A DNA stretch of 64,000 bases from Bacteroides zoogleoformans (GTDB lineage: Bacteria > Bacteroidota > Bacteroidia > Bacteroidales > Bacteroidaceae), in NCBI RefSeq assembly GCF_002998435.1, contig NZ_CP027231.1, positions 124,001 to 188,000 on the forward strand, read 5' to 3'. The notes beneath the pieces are model-generated. The model was not told where the DNA came from. It saw only the letters and a list, made by a program, of their open reading frames with translations, and ran no database searches. Position 1 is the stretch's first letter; every line of letters begins with the position of its first letter. Shown one piece after another: positions 8,551 through 17,168 of the stretch. The position numbers were made by a program, and so were the translations under genes.

Positions 8551-9722
8551 TTTCCGTCTTCCTCCCAATCTTCTTCATATTCAAAATCCTCCAAATCCTC
8601 TATGTCATCCTCATCTTCCACATATTCTATGGTGATATCTTCACCTTCTTCTTTCAGCTCCTGTTGCAAGTGACCAAGGTCTTTGGCGCGATGGGCGATA
8701 CTTTCCACTTTACTTTCCATCCGGTTGCTTTCTTTATTCAACTCTTCCCAAAGAACGTCTTTCAGCACAGATACGCCCATGCCGGAGATGGCAGATAAGA
8801 ATATATGTGGAATATTTTCAGGAAGTGTAGGCTTTATCTCATCCATCAGTTCCTGATCCAGCATGTCACATTTGGTGACGGCCAATACACGCTGTTTGTC
8901 CAGCATTTCGGGGTTGAAATTTTTTAATTCATTCAGCAGAATCTCATACTCTTTGCGGATGTCATCACTATCGGCAGGCACCATGAAGAGCAGCAGTGAA
9001 TTTCGCTCGATGTGTCGCAGAAAGCGTAAACCCAAACCGCGGCCTTGGCTGGCGCCTTCGATGATGCCCGGAATATCCGCCATGACAAACGATCTTCCTT
9101 CACGATAAGATACAATTCCCAGATTAGGTTCCATCGTGGTGAATGGGTAGTTGGCAATCTTGGGTTTTGCCGAAGACAATGCGGCAAGCAGAGTTGATTT
9201 TCCGGCATTTGGGAAACCTACCAGACCGACGTCTGCCAGCAACTTCAGCTCCATGATGACCGTCATTTCCTGCATGGGTTCGCCCGGCTGTGCGAAGCGG
9301 GGAGCCTGCCGTGTGGCTGTCTTGAAGTGGGTGTTTCCTTGTCCGCCTCGTCCGCCTTTCAGCAAGATGACTTCTTGTCCATGCTCCGTCACGTCGCAAA
9401 GGTATTCGCCGGTTTCAGCGTTGTAAACAACGGTGCCGCAGGGTACTTCGATTACTTTGTCGGCACCATCCTTGCCGGTACTACAGCTCTTAGAGCCGGA
9501 TTCGCCGTGTCCCGCCATGATGTGGCGGTCGTAGCGCAAGTGCAGCAATGTCCAATAGTTACGGTTGCCACGCAGAATGATATGACCTCCTCGTCCTCCG
9601 TCACCTCCGTCTGGACCTCCATTAGGTACGTATTTCGCGCGCCTCATGTGTGTGGAGCCTCGTCCGCCTTTGCCGGAACGGCAGTATATTTTTACGTAGT
9701 CAACAAAATTTGATTCAGCCAT
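8547..9722 (-). CDS. obgE: GTPase Obg
   Basis: Obg is a ribosome-associated GTPase of large-subunit assembly and stress signalling. The 391-residue protein has the Gly-rich Obg fold at residues 1-158 (CRSGKGGRGSTHMRR, GRGGQGNTHFKTA). The G domain follows, with G1 GFPNAGKSTLL near residue 168, G3 DIPGIIEGAS near 215 and G4 TKCDML near 285. A long acidic tail follows (IEYVEDEDDIEDLEDFEYEEDWEEDG), typical of Bacteroidetes Obg. The gap to adk upstream is 63 bp, and pgeF overlaps its stop codon. Confidence 0.97.
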   Translation of the reverse strand: MAESNFVDYVKIYCRSGKGGRGSTHMRRAKYVPNGGPDGGDGGRGGHIILRGNRNYWTLLHLRYDRHIMAGHGESGSKSCSTGKDGADKVIEVPCGTVVYNAETGEYLCDVTEHGQEVILLKGGRGGQGNTHFKTATRQAPRFAQPGEPMQEMTVIMELKLLADVGLVGFPNAGKSTLLAALSSAKPKIANYPFTTMEPNLGIVSYREGRSFVMADIPGIIEGASQGRGLGLRFLRHIERNSLLLFMVPADSDDIRKEYEILLNELKNFNPEMLDKQRVLAVTKCDMLDQELMDEIKPTLPENIPHIFLSAISGMGVSVLKDVLWEELNKESNRMESKVESIAHRAKDLGHLQQELKEEGEDITIEYVEDEDDIEDLEDFEYEEDWEEDGK

Positions 9723-9785
9723 GCTTCTTTAATAGTTGGAAGGGATAATATAGAATATTTCTTCGGAGACAGCTTCAGTAATGCT

Positions 9786-10367
9786 TCATTGCTTACCGCC
9801 CATTTTGTCGATTTCCGTGCAGATGTCGGCAAAGATACCTTCCATCGTGCCTAATCCTTTGATGTGTCGGTATTGACCCTCCGACTTGTACCAGTCGATA
9901 AGCGGTGCTGTCTGTGAGTGATAAACATTCAAGCGTTTCTTGATGGTTTCTTCGTTGTCATCAGCACGGCCGGAATCTTTTCCACGTTTGATGAGACGAA
10001 CCATCAGCTCAGCTTCCGGAACTTCGAGGTCGAGCATGACACTCACTTCCTGTCCTCTCTCTTTCAGCATCACTTTCAACGCTTCTGCTTGTGCAATGGT
10101 TCTGGGAAAGCCGTCAAAAATAACCCCTTTGCTGTCTTCGAAACTGTCGAATACACTTGCCAGAATATCAATCATCAAGGAGTCGGGAATCAGTTGTCCT
10201 TGGTCGATGTAGTCTTTGGCTGTCTTCCCGAGCTCTGTTCCGTTCTTGATTTCCGCACGGAGCACATCTCCGGTAGAAATGTGGTTGATGCCATATTTCT
10301 CTACTATTCTTTCGCTTTGTGTTCCCTTGCCTGAACCGGGTGCACCGAAAATTACAATGTTCAACAT
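9786..10367 (-). CDS. adk: adenylate kinase
   Basis: Adenylate kinase interconverts ATP plus AMP with two ADP. The 193-residue product carries the P-loop GAPGSGKGTQ at residues 8-17, GDVLRAEI (AMP site) near 38 and DGFPRT near 87. The lid is short (RGKDSGRADDNEETIKKRL) and lacks the Cys4 zinc site of the long-lid type. The start ATG is followed directly by the canonical IVIFGAPG strand. Its neighbours are hpt (43-bp gap) and obgE. Confidence 0.97.
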   Translation of the reverse strand: MLNIVIFGAPGSGKGTQSERIVEKYGINHISTGDVLRAEIKNGTELGKTAKDYIDQGQLIPDSLMIDILASVFDSFEDSKGVIFDGFPRTIAQAEALKVMLKERGQEVSVMLDLEVPEAELMVRLIKRGKDSGRADDNEETIKKRLNVYHSQTAPLIDWYKSEGQYRHIKGLGTMEGIFADICTEIDKMGGKQ

Positions 10368-10410
10368 TTTTTTTGAGTACGATTAATTATGTTATAATTC
10401 TTGTTTGTGG

Positions 10411-10947
10411 TTATTCCATTACCGTATAAATGTCGGGATAGTTACGTCCGAATCCGTCATAGTCCAATCCGTAGCCCACGATAAAGTCGTTCGGGATGTT
10501 CATGGCCACGTATTCTATGTTCAAGTCCACTTTAAGCTTTTCGGGTTTTACCAGCAACGAGGCAATGTGAATTTCTTTGGGATTCCGGGTGCCGAGGGTT
10601 TCCAGCAAGCGTTGCATGGTAAGCCCCGTATCCACGATGTCTTCTACGATGACCACAGTGCGGTCTGTGAGGTCTTCGTTGATGCCTATTACTTCCTTGA
10701 TTACTCCGGTAGATGAGAGACCCTGATAGGAGGCCAACTTGACGAATGATATTTCACAAGGAATGGTGATGCGTTTCATTAAGTCGGAAGTAAACATGAA
10801 CGAGCCATTCAGCACGCTGACAAACAGCGGGTTCTTTTCGGCCAGGTCACGGTTTATTTCGTTTGCCACGCGTGTCACTTCTCTCAGTATGTCCTGCTCC
10901 TTGATAGAGATAGAGAACTTTTTGTCTTTTATCTGTATGGTATCCAT
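10411..10947 (-). CDS. hpt: hypoxanthine phosphoribosyltransferase
   Basis: The enzyme salvages hypoxanthine and guanine with PRPP. The 178-residue product shows the PRPP-binding motif VVIVEDIVDTGLT near residue 95 and the flexible-loop SFMF region. The purine-binding end FIVGYGLDYDGFGRNYPDIYTV is typical of Hpt. I chose the ATG at 10945-10947 over the upstream in-frame one at 10986, because the promoter box at 10976-10983 lies between them and because family members begin at about this point. It is the first protein gene of the long minus-strand housekeeping series. Confidence 0.96.
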   Translation of the reverse strand: MDTIQIKDKKFSISIKEQDILREVTRVANEINRDLAEKNPLFVSVLNGSFMFTSDLMKRITIPCEISFVKLASYQGLSSTGVIKEVIGINEDLTDRTVVIVEDIVDTGLTMQRLLETLGTRNPKEIHIASLLVKPEKLKVDLNIEYVAMNIPNDFIVGYGLDYDGFGRNYPDIYTVME

Positions 10948-10975
10948 GAGATGGAATGTTTTTAGAAAGTTGGCA

Positions 10976-10983
10976 CAAAAATA
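10976..10983 (-). promoter_or_regulatory. putative promoter -7 box (TATTTTTG) for hpt-adk-obgE
   Basis: The minus strand reads TATTTTTG, a match to TAnnTTTG, 28 bp upstream of the hpt ATG. It excludes the longer in-frame start for hpt. Confidence 0.55.
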
Positions 10984-11124
10984 CAATTTTTATTCTACTC
11001 TCCTTTACTTTTCTCGTCAATTTCATAGAGAGTATACCCGCGTATGCGCCCAACCACACTGCAAATATAAGAAATAAATTCAACTCACGATGCAGCATTT
11101 GTGAAGAACTGAAGAGGTTTGCCT

Positions 11125-11151
11125 AAAAACAAAAACCGCTTTTGGAAGCGG
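11125..11151 (-). terminator. Rho-independent terminator of tRNA-Ala
   Basis: On the minus strand CCGCTT-CCAA-AAGCGG forms a 6-bp stem (11136-11151). It is followed directly by TTTTTGTTTTT, five bases past the tRNA 3' end. Confidence 0.85.
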
Positions 11152-11155
11152 ATTG

Positions 11156-11229
11156 TGGAGCGTATCGGACTCGAACCGATCACCTTAACACTGCCAGTGT
11201 TACGCTCTAGCCAGATGAGCTAACGCCCC
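11156..11229 (-). tRNA. tRNA-Ala (anticodon GGC)
   Basis: This 74-nt cloverleaf is read on the minus strand. Acceptor GGGGCGT pairs with ACGCTCC and includes the G3:U70 pair that marks alanine tRNAs. The D stem is GCTC/GAGC, and the anticodon stem is TAACA/TGTTA with loop CTGGCAG, so the anticodon is GGC. The T arm is ATCGG-TTCGAGT-CCGAT and the discriminator base is A. The CCA end is not encoded. A TAnnTTTG box precedes it and a terminator follows, so it is transcribed as a single-gene unit. Confidence 0.97.
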
Positions 11230-11270
11230 TTTTTTAGGGATTGCAGAGTTGCTCTGCTTTTTTGATGGCG

Positions 11271-11278
11271 CAAAGATA
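11271..11278 (-). promoter_or_regulatory. putative promoter -7 box (TATCTTTG) for tRNA-Ala
   Basis: The minus strand reads TATCTTTG (TAnnTTTG) 41 bp upstream of the mature tRNA 5' end. Confidence 0.5.
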
Positions 11279-11301
11279 ATGCATTATTCTGAAATAATTG
11301 C

Positions 11302-11309
11302 TATGTTTG
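11302..11309 (+). promoter_or_regulatory. putative promoter -7 box (TATGTTTG) for DUF4286-ruvC
   Basis: TATGTTTG matches TAnnTTTG, 26 bp upstream of the ATG at 11336. It forms a divergent pair with the tRNA promoter 23 bp away. Confidence 0.55.
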
Positions 11310-11335
11310 CGGAATAAATTGAAAAAAAACGTATC

Positions 11336-11641
11336 ATGCTGATATATAATACAACGTATCATGTTGAAGAAGGGGATGAGAAGAACTTCTTGATTTGGAT
11401 GCAGGAATATTATCTTCCTGAAGTAGAAAAAAAAGGAATGTTGCATACTCCCCGGATATTACGTATATTGAGCCACATAGAGAAGGGCAGTGTTTGCTTC
11501 TCTGTTCAATTCGAGGTGGGGGATTCTGCTCTTTTGCACCGTTGGCATCGGGAACAAGGAGCAGAACTGAATGGTGAACTGCAAAGGACATTTAAGGATA
11601 AAGTTATCGGCTTTCCTACTTTAATGGAGGTTATGGAGTGA
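11336..11641 (+). CDS. DUF4286 family protein
   Basis: A 101-residue cytoplasmic protein opening [12 protein letters not shown], with FSVQFEVGD in the middle and a FPTLMEVME end. I recognise it as the DUF4286 family, which has a ferredoxin-like (antibiotic-monooxygenase-like) profile and commonly sits immediately before ruvC in Bacteroidetes. The function is unknown. Its TGA stop overlaps the ruvC GTG start (GTGA at 11638-11641), so the two are translationally coupled. Confidence 0.85.
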   Translation: MLIYNTTYHVEEGDEKNFLIWMQEYYLPEVEKKGMLHTPRILRILSHIEKGSVCFSVQFEVGDSALLHRWHREQGAELNGELQRTFKDKVIGFPTLMEVME

Positions 11642-12207
11642 TACAACCGGTCAAAGAGAAGATTATTCTGGGCATTGACCCCGGTACGACTATTATGGGA
11701 TATGGCGTATTGTGCGTGAAAGGAGTGAAGCCTGAAATGGTGGCTATGGGGATTATCGACCTTCGCAAGTTTAGCAACCACTATCTGAAACTGCGGCATA
11801 TTCATGAGCGTGTGTTGGGGATTATTGAAGGCTACCTGCCGGATGAGTTGGCCATTGAGGCACCGTTTTTCGGAAAAAATGTACAGTCTATGTTGAAACT
11901 GGGCCGGGCACAAGGTGTGGCAATGGCAGTTGCCCTGAGCCGTGATATTCCGATCACGGAGTATGCGCCTCTGAAGATAAAGATGGCGATAACCGGAAAC
12001 GGGCAGGCATCCAAAGAGCAAGTGGCAGATATGTTGCAGCGAATGTTGCATATCTCAAAAGAAGATATGCCGATATTTATGGATGCAACGGACGGACTTG
12101 CTGCTGCTTATTGCCATTTTCTGCAGATGGGGCGTCCGGCAGTAGAGAAAAACTATCACGGATGGAAAGACTTTATAGCCAAGAATCCGGACAAGGTGAA
12201 GAAATGA
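11638..12207 (+). CDS. ruvC: crossover junction endodeoxyribonuclease RuvC
   Basis: RuvC cuts Holliday junctions made during recombination. The 189-residue product has an RNase H-like fold with acidic residues in ILGIDPGTT (residue 14), ELAIEAPFF (near 77) and the C-terminal [13 protein letters not shown]. The start is a GTG that overlaps the DUF4286 stop. The alternative ATG inside GTTIMGYG would remove the first catalytic Asp and is excluded. ruvA and ruvB are not in the window. Confidence 0.95.
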   Translation: MIQPVKEKIILGIDPGTTIMGYGVLCVKGVKPEMVAMGIIDLRKFSNHYLKLRHIHERVLGIIEGYLPDELAIEAPFFGKNVQSMLKLGRAQGVAMAVALSRDIPITEYAPLKIKMAITGNGQASKEQVADMLQRMLHISKEDMPIFMDATDGLAAAYCHFLQMGRPAVEKNYHGWKDFIAKNPDKVKK

Positions 12208-12305
12208 ATCAGAGAATCCGGAAAAAGATATTTAAATAGCATATATATAATAATGTGTAATAGCATGAGACATCATCGTTATTATGAAGAACTGAAAATA
12301 AGATT

Positions 12306-14303
12306 ATGAACTTGAAAGATTTAGCCATTATAGGAGTAACTGCAGCGACTGTTGCAGGTTGTGCTTCTGCCAAAAAGGAGTATGCTTCTTACGAATTATA
12401 TCCGGTACGTTCGGGTAGTCTCACAGAGATGGAATACAGCCCGACCGTGACTCGTTTTTCTCTATGGGCACCTACGGCCGACGAAGTTCGTCTGATGTTG
12501 TTTGAAACTGGAGACGGTGGACATGCTTATGAGACTATCTCAATGCAGCTTTCTGAAGAAGGGACGTGGAAGGCAGATGTTGAGCGAGATATGAAAGGGA
12601 AATTTTATACTTTCAACGTGAAAATCAACGGTAAATGGTTGGGTGATACTCCGGGCATCAATGCTCGTGCCGTAGGCGTAAACGGCAAACGTGCGGCAAT
12701 CATTGACATGAGGACCACCGACCCTGAAGGTTGGGCAGACGACAAACGTCCCGCGTTGGTTTCTCCGGCAGATGTGATTATCTATGAGATGCACCACCGG
12801 GATTTCTCAATAGACTCTTTATCCGGCATTCGGCATAAAGGTAAGTTCTTGGCGCTTACCGAGACGGGCACAGTGAACCCTGACAACTTGCCGACCGGAA
12901 TCGACCACCTCAAGGAACTGGGCATCACGCATGTACACATCCTTCCTTCCTATGATTATGCTTCGGTTGATGAAACCAAGTTGAGTGAGAACAAATACAA
13001 TTGGGGATACGACCCACAAAACTACAATGTGCCCGACGGTTCTTATTCCACAGACCCTTATACGCCCGAAGTACGTATCCGTGAATTCAAGCAGATGGTG
13101 CAGGCATTGCATAGAGCCGGCATCCGGGTGGTATTGGATGTGGTTTATAATCATACCTACAATACGTCCGACAGTAATTTCGAGCGTACGGCACCCGGCT
13201 ATTTCTATCGTCAGCGACCCGATGGAACGTATGCCGACGGTTCGGCTTGCGGAAATGAGACGGCCAGCAATCGTCCCATGATGCGCAAATATATGATAGA
13301 ATCCGTACTGTATTGGATGAACGAGTATCACATCGACGGTTTCCGTTTCGACCTGATGGGCATTCACGATATTGAAACCATGAACGAGATACGTAAGGCT
13401 GCAACGGCTGTCGACCCCACCGTTTTTATATATGGTGAAGGTTGGGCTGCATCGGCTCCGCAGATGGCGGCAGATTCTTTGGCCATGAAAGCCAACACAT
13501 ACAAGATGCCGGGCATTGCCGCTTTCTCCGATGAGATGCGTGATGCATTGCGTGGCCCGTTCAATGATAATCATCAAGGCGCCTTTTTGGCCGGTCTGCC
13601 GGGAGGAGAAGAAAGTATTAAATTTGGCATTGCAGGTGCGGTGAAGCATCCGCAAGTCAATTACGATTCCGTGAACTACAGTAAAGCTCCGTGGGCAGAA
13701 CAACCAACGCAGATGATCGGCTATGTGTCTTGCCATGACGACATGTGTTTGGTGGACAGGCTTAAGGCGAGTGTTCCCGGCATAACTCCCGAAGAATTGG
13801 TGAAGTTGGATAAATTGGCACAAACGGCAGTGTTTACTTCGCAAGGAGTTCCGTTTATTTATGCCGGTGAGGAAGTAATGCGCGATAAGAAAGGAGTACA
13901 TAACAGTTTTGAAAGTCCTGACTCCGTAAATGCGATAGATTGGCGTCGCAAGACACAGCATGCCGATGTATTTGCCTACTACAAAGGTTTGATACAACTG
14001 CGTAAGTCGCATCCGGCTTTCCGTATGGGCGATGCCGATATGGTACGCAGGCATTTGGAATTTCTTCCGGTAGAAGGTAATAATCTGATTGCTTTCCGGC
14101 TGAAAGACCATGCTAACGGAGACGGATGGGAAGAAATTATCGTGGTGCTCAATGCCCGCAAGGAACGTGCCCTCATTTCCTTGCCCGAAGGAAAATATAT
14201 CGTGGTATGCAAGGATGGTTTCATCGACCGGCAGGGATTAGGCACATTGTATGGTGGCGAGATAGGCATCTCCGCACAGTCGGCAATGATCTTGTGGAAG
14301 TGA
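12306..14303 (+). CDS. pulA: type I pullulanase (GH13), lipoprotein
   Basis: This enzyme cleaves alpha-1,6 branches in pullulan, glycogen and starch. The 665-residue product begins with a lipoprotein signal ending VAGC (Cys 19), so it is membrane-anchored. A CBM48-like N domain follows at about residues 45-140, then a GH13 barrel. The pullulanase signature YNWGYDPQNY lies near residue 235, and DVVYNHT (region I) is near 280. Catalytic residues are Asp 349 in GFRFDLMG, Glu 378 in YGEGW and Asp 478 in SCHDD. No SusC/D pair or other amylase is nearby, so a role in internal glycogen or periplasmic oligosaccharide debranching is likely but inferred. Confidence 0.94.
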   Translation: MNLKDLAIIGVTAATVAGCASAKKEYASYELYPVRSGSLTEMEYSPTVTRFSLWAPTADEVRLMLFETGDGGHAYETISMQLSEEGTWKADVERDMKGKFYTFNVKINGKWLGDTPGINARAVGVNGKRAAIIDMRTTDPEGWADDKRPALVSPADVIIYEMHHRDFSIDSLSGIRHKGKFLALTETGTVNPDNLPTGIDHLKELGITHVHILPSYDYASVDETKLSENKYNWGYDPQNYNVPDGSYSTDPYTPEVRIREFKQMVQALHRAGIRVVLDVVYNHTYNTSDSNFERTAPGYFYRQRPDGTYADGSACGNETASNRPMMRKYMIESVLYWMNEYHIDGFRFDLMGIHDIETMNEIRKAATAVDPTVFIYGEGWAASAPQMAADSLAMKANTYKMPGIAAFSDEMRDALRGPFNDNHQGAFLAGLPGGEESIKFGIAGAVKHPQVNYDSVNYSKAPWAEQPTQMIGYVSCHDDMCLVDRLKASVPGITPEELVKLDKLAQTAVFTSQGVPFIYAGEEVMRDKKGVHNSFESPDSVNAIDWRRKTQHADVFAYYKGLIQLRKSHPAFRMGDADMVRRHLEFLPVEGNNLIAFRLKDHANGDGWEEIIVVLNARKERALISLPEGKYIVVCKDGFIDRQGLGTLYGGEIGISAQSAMILWK

Positions 14304-14421
14304 TATGACGAATATTTCGCCTTGTTCCCCATTCAGGCAGTTTGGTGCAAAAAGCGTAGGTACGTTTGGTTGGGTATTGAAATAATAGGGATTCACTCGA
14401 AGATTGTATGATATAAATCGT

Positions 14422-14429
14422 TATATTTG
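14422..14429 (+). promoter_or_regulatory. putative promoter -7 box (TATATTTG) for tal
   Basis: TATATTTG fits TAnnTTTG, 28 bp upstream of the ATG at 14458. This argues against using the longer frame that opens at 14404. Confidence 0.55.
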
Positions 14430-14457
14430 TGACGTTAACCATCTTAACCATTATATC

Positions 14458-15114
14458 ATGAAATTTTTTATTGATACGGCCAATCTGGAACAGATTCGGG
14501 AAGCCTATGATTTAGGTGTGCTCGATGGCGTTACAACCAACCCTTCGCTTATGGCCAAAGAAGGAATCAAAGGAGTAGATAATCAGCGTAAGCATTATGT
14601 GGATATCTGCAATATTGTGCAGGGAGATGTGAGCGCCGAAGTGATTGCCACCGATTACGAAGGTATCATTCGGGAGGGAGAAGAGCTGGCAGCTTTGAAC
14701 CCCCACATTGTGGTGAAAGTACCTTGTATTGCCGACGGCATCAAAGCCATCAAATATTTCTCGGAAAAAGGCATTCGCACGAACTGTACATTGATTTTCT
14801 CTGTGGGACAGGCACTGTTGGCTGCCAAAGCCGGTGCCACGTATGTGTCTCCATTTGTGGGTCGGCTCGATGATATCAGTGAAGATGGCATTGCGTTGGT
14901 GGGCAAAATCGTTGAGATATATCGCTACTATGGTTATGCCACTCAGGTGCTTGCTGCTTCTATCCGTCATACGGCACATATCATTCAGTGTCTTGAAGTA
15001 GGTGCTGATGTGGCAACTTGTCCGCTTTCGGCCATCAAGGGATTACTCAATCATCCCTTGACGGATGCAGGCTTGAAGAAGTTTCTTGAAGACTACAAGC
15101 GGGTGAACAACTAA
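14458..15114 (+). CDS. tal: transaldolase, small FSA-like type
   Basis: A 218-residue transaldolase of the short (TalC/FSA) class in the non-oxidative pentose phosphate pathway. The opening MKFFIDTANLEQIREA and GVTTNPSLMAKEG near residue 25 are diagnostic. The Schiff-base lysine is in VVKVPC near residue 85, and NCTLIFSVGQALLAAKAGA lies near 110. Fructose-6-phosphate aldolase is the related alternative, and separating the two needs the active-site Gln/Glu/Tyr comparison. A TAnnTTTG box sits upstream. The 99-bp gap to the next gene holds another promoter box. Confidence 0.93.
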   Translation: MKFFIDTANLEQIREAYDLGVLDGVTTNPSLMAKEGIKGVDNQRKHYVDICNIVQGDVSAEVIATDYEGIIREGEELAALNPHIVVKVPCIADGIKAIKYFSEKGIRTNCTLIFSVGQALLAAKAGATYVSPFVGRLDDISEDGIALVGKIVEIYRYYGYATQVLAASIRHTAHIIQCLEVGADVATCPLSAIKGLLNHPLTDAGLKKFLEDYKRVNN

Positions 15115-15199
15115 TCGGCTTGGCTCTTAAAATATCCTATAAGCTTTTCTATTATCGTAAAAAAAGACCAATATCTGTGTGGATTAGAATAAAAAGATT

Positions 15200-15207
15200 T
15201 ACTTTTG
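15200..15207 (+). promoter_or_regulatory. putative promoter -7 box (TACTTTTG) before the LtaS-like gene
   Basis: TACTTTTG fits TAnnTTTG. It is only 7 bp before the first ATG (15214) and 34 bp before the next in-frame ATG (15241). Either the mRNA is leaderless or translation starts at 15241. Confidence 0.45.
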
Positions 15208-15213
15208 TCTCTC

Positions 15214-17154
15214 ATGTTTAAGAGATGGAATAAGACACAGATGAAAGAAAGGCTTATAGGATTTATAAAGACTTACTGTTTGTTCGTCTTTATTTTTGTA
15301 CTGCAAAAACCTTTGTTCATGCTATTCTACCAATCGTTGTATTCCGAGGTTTCACGGAGTGATTGGTGGAGTGTTGTTTGGCATGGATTACCGCTTGATT
15401 TTTCTTTGGCCGGTTATCTGACCGCCATTCCCGGCTTTCTTTTTGTTGCTTCCGCTTGGACACTGTCCGGTTTTCTTCATCGCCTTCGATGTGGCTATTG
15501 CCTTTTCATTTCCATCCTGCTTTCCATTATCTTCATTGTAGATTTAGGATTATACGAATATTGGGGATTCCGATTGGATGCTACGCCGCTTTTCTATTTT
15601 TTCTCTTCACCTAAGGATGCAATAGCCAGTGTCAGTGTCTGGGTGGTGTTGGGAGGAATAGTTGCTATAGCTGTTTATGCGGCATGTATATATGGTCTAT
15701 TCTATGCCGTTTTGTTACAAAAGAAGCAATGGCAGCAGATAAAATTACCCTACTACCGTTTGAGGACATCCGGTGTATTGCTGCTGATGACCGGATTGTT
15801 GTTTATACCTATTCGCGGAGGTTTTACGGTCTCTACGATGAACGTGGGGAAGGTCTATTACAGTGCTAATCAACGTCTGAATCATGCTGCCATCAATCCG
15901 GCATTCAGCCTGATGGAGTCGCTCGCCAAGCAGAAAGACTTCGGCAAGCAATACCGCTTTATGAAGGCCGAAGAAGCCGATGCTATCTTCAGGAGCCTGC
16001 TCGACCCGTCTGTGCTTGAGGACAATGCCGAAACAACCGTTTCCTTACGGCAGCCTGAAGATTCATTGCATACATTGTTTACTACTCGACGTCCGAATGT
16101 ACTTTTTGTTATTCTGGAGAGTTTCTCCTCCAAGTTGATGACAGCGCTGGGCGGTGAACCGGATATTGCCATACATCTGGATAGCCTGAGCAAGGAGGGG
16201 GTACTTTTTACAAACTTCTATGCCAATAGTTTCCGTACAGACCGTGGACTGGTAGCCATCTTAAGCGGTTATCCTGCTCAACCTACTACAAGTATTATGA
16301 AATATCCGCGCAAGACGCAGTCTATTCCGGCCATTGCAGGCTGCTTGAAGAAAGCGGGCTATGAAACCAAATACTATTATGGCGGTGATGCCGATTTTAC
16401 GAATATGCGTTCTTATCTCATGTCGTCAGGTTTTGAAAATATAGTTTCAGACAAAGACTTCCCTATAGCGGAACGCTTGAGCAAGTGGGGAGCACACGAC
16501 CATGTGGTATTCAATCGTCTGCTGGAGGATCTGACCCGACGTTCGGAAAGGAGCGAAGGACGATTCGTGTCGAATGAGGAACAAAGGTCGTTCTTCTATG
16601 TATTGCAGACTTCCAGCAGTCACGAACCCTTTGACGTTCCTTATCGTAGGCTGGAGAACAATCGTTTGAATGCATTTGCTTATACGGATAGTTGTGTAGG
16701 CGACTTTGTAAATCGCTTCCGTAAGTTGCCGGCATGGAAAAATACGGTGATAGTTTTTGTGCCCGATCATTTGGGGGCTTATCCCGAACATGTTGACAAT
16801 CTTTCTTTGGAACGTTACCGAATACCGTTGTTGATGGTGGGCGGTGCAGTTCGCGAGCCGCAACGCGTTGACGTGTATGGTTCGCAACATGATATTGCCG
16901 CTACGTTGTTGTCTCAGTTAGGCTTGCCTCATAATGAATTTATTTTCAGTAAAGATATGTTGAACCCTTCTGTTCCTCATTTTGCTTTCTTCACAGTGCC
17001 CGATGCTTTCGGCATGGTGACGGAGGAGAATCAGGTGATATACGATTGTCAGGCTGGCAAGGTGGTGGTAGACGAAGGGGAGTCAAAAGGTAAAAACCTG
17101 TCGCTTGGGCAGGCTTATCTGCAAAAATTGTATGACGATATAGCCCAAAGATAA
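15214..17154 (+). CDS. LTA synthase-like sulfatase-fold membrane enzyme
   Basis: The 646-residue product has about five transmembrane helices in the first 200 residues. A periplasmic alkaline-phosphatase/sulfatase domain follows from about residue 290. Its features are NVLFVILESFSSK (metal-binding Glu), NSFRTDRGLVAILSGYPA (candidate nucleophile Thr) and a late VFVPDHLGAYP with SQHDIAATLLSQLG (metal-binding Asp and His). This is the layout of LtaS and of EptA/OpgB-like phosphoglycerol or phosphoethanolamine transferases. Gram-negative bacteria do not make LTA, so the acceptor is likely a periplasmic glycan or lipid (inference). The PAP2 gene follows directly, and the pair may be a functional unit. 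The start could also be the ATG at 15241, given the promoter position. Confidence 0.88.
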   Translation: MFKRWNKTQMKERLIGFIKTYCLFVFIFVLQKPLFMLFYQSLYSEVSRSDWWSVVWHGLPLDFSLAGYLTAIPGFLFVASAWTLSGFLHRLRCGYCLFISILLSIIFIVDLGLYEYWGFRLDATPLFYFFSSPKDAIASVSVWVVLGGIVAIAVYAACIYGLFYAVLLQKKQWQQIKLPYYRLRTSGVLLLMTGLLFIPIRGGFTVSTMNVGKVYYSANQRLNHAAINPAFSLMESLAKQKDFGKQYRFMKAEEADAIFRSLLDPSVLEDNAETTVSLRQPEDSLHTLFTTRRPNVLFVILESFSSKLMTALGGEPDIAIHLDSLSKEGVLFTNFYANSFRTDRGLVAILSGYPAQPTTSIMKYPRKTQSIPAIAGCLKKAGYETKYYYGGDADFTNMRSYLMSSGFENIVSDKDFPIAERLSKWGAHDHVVFNRLLEDLTRRSERSEGRFVSNEEQRSFFYVLQTSSSHEPFDVPYRRLENNRLNAFAYTDSCVGDFVNRFRKLPAWKNTVIVFVPDHLGAYPEHVDNLSLERYRIPLLMVGGAVREPQRVDVYGSQHDIAATLLSQLGLPHNEFIFSKDMLNPSVPHFAFFTVPDAFGMVTEENQVIYDCQAGKVVVDEGESKGKNLSLGQAYLQKLYDDIAQR

Positions 17155-17168
17155 GTATGGTATTATTC

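Noticed and set aside
12819..14111. 430-codon minus-strand frame inside the pullulanase gene
   Set aside because: It is the antisense shadow of pulA, whose motifs and catalytic residues are intact. The antisense translation shows no domain.
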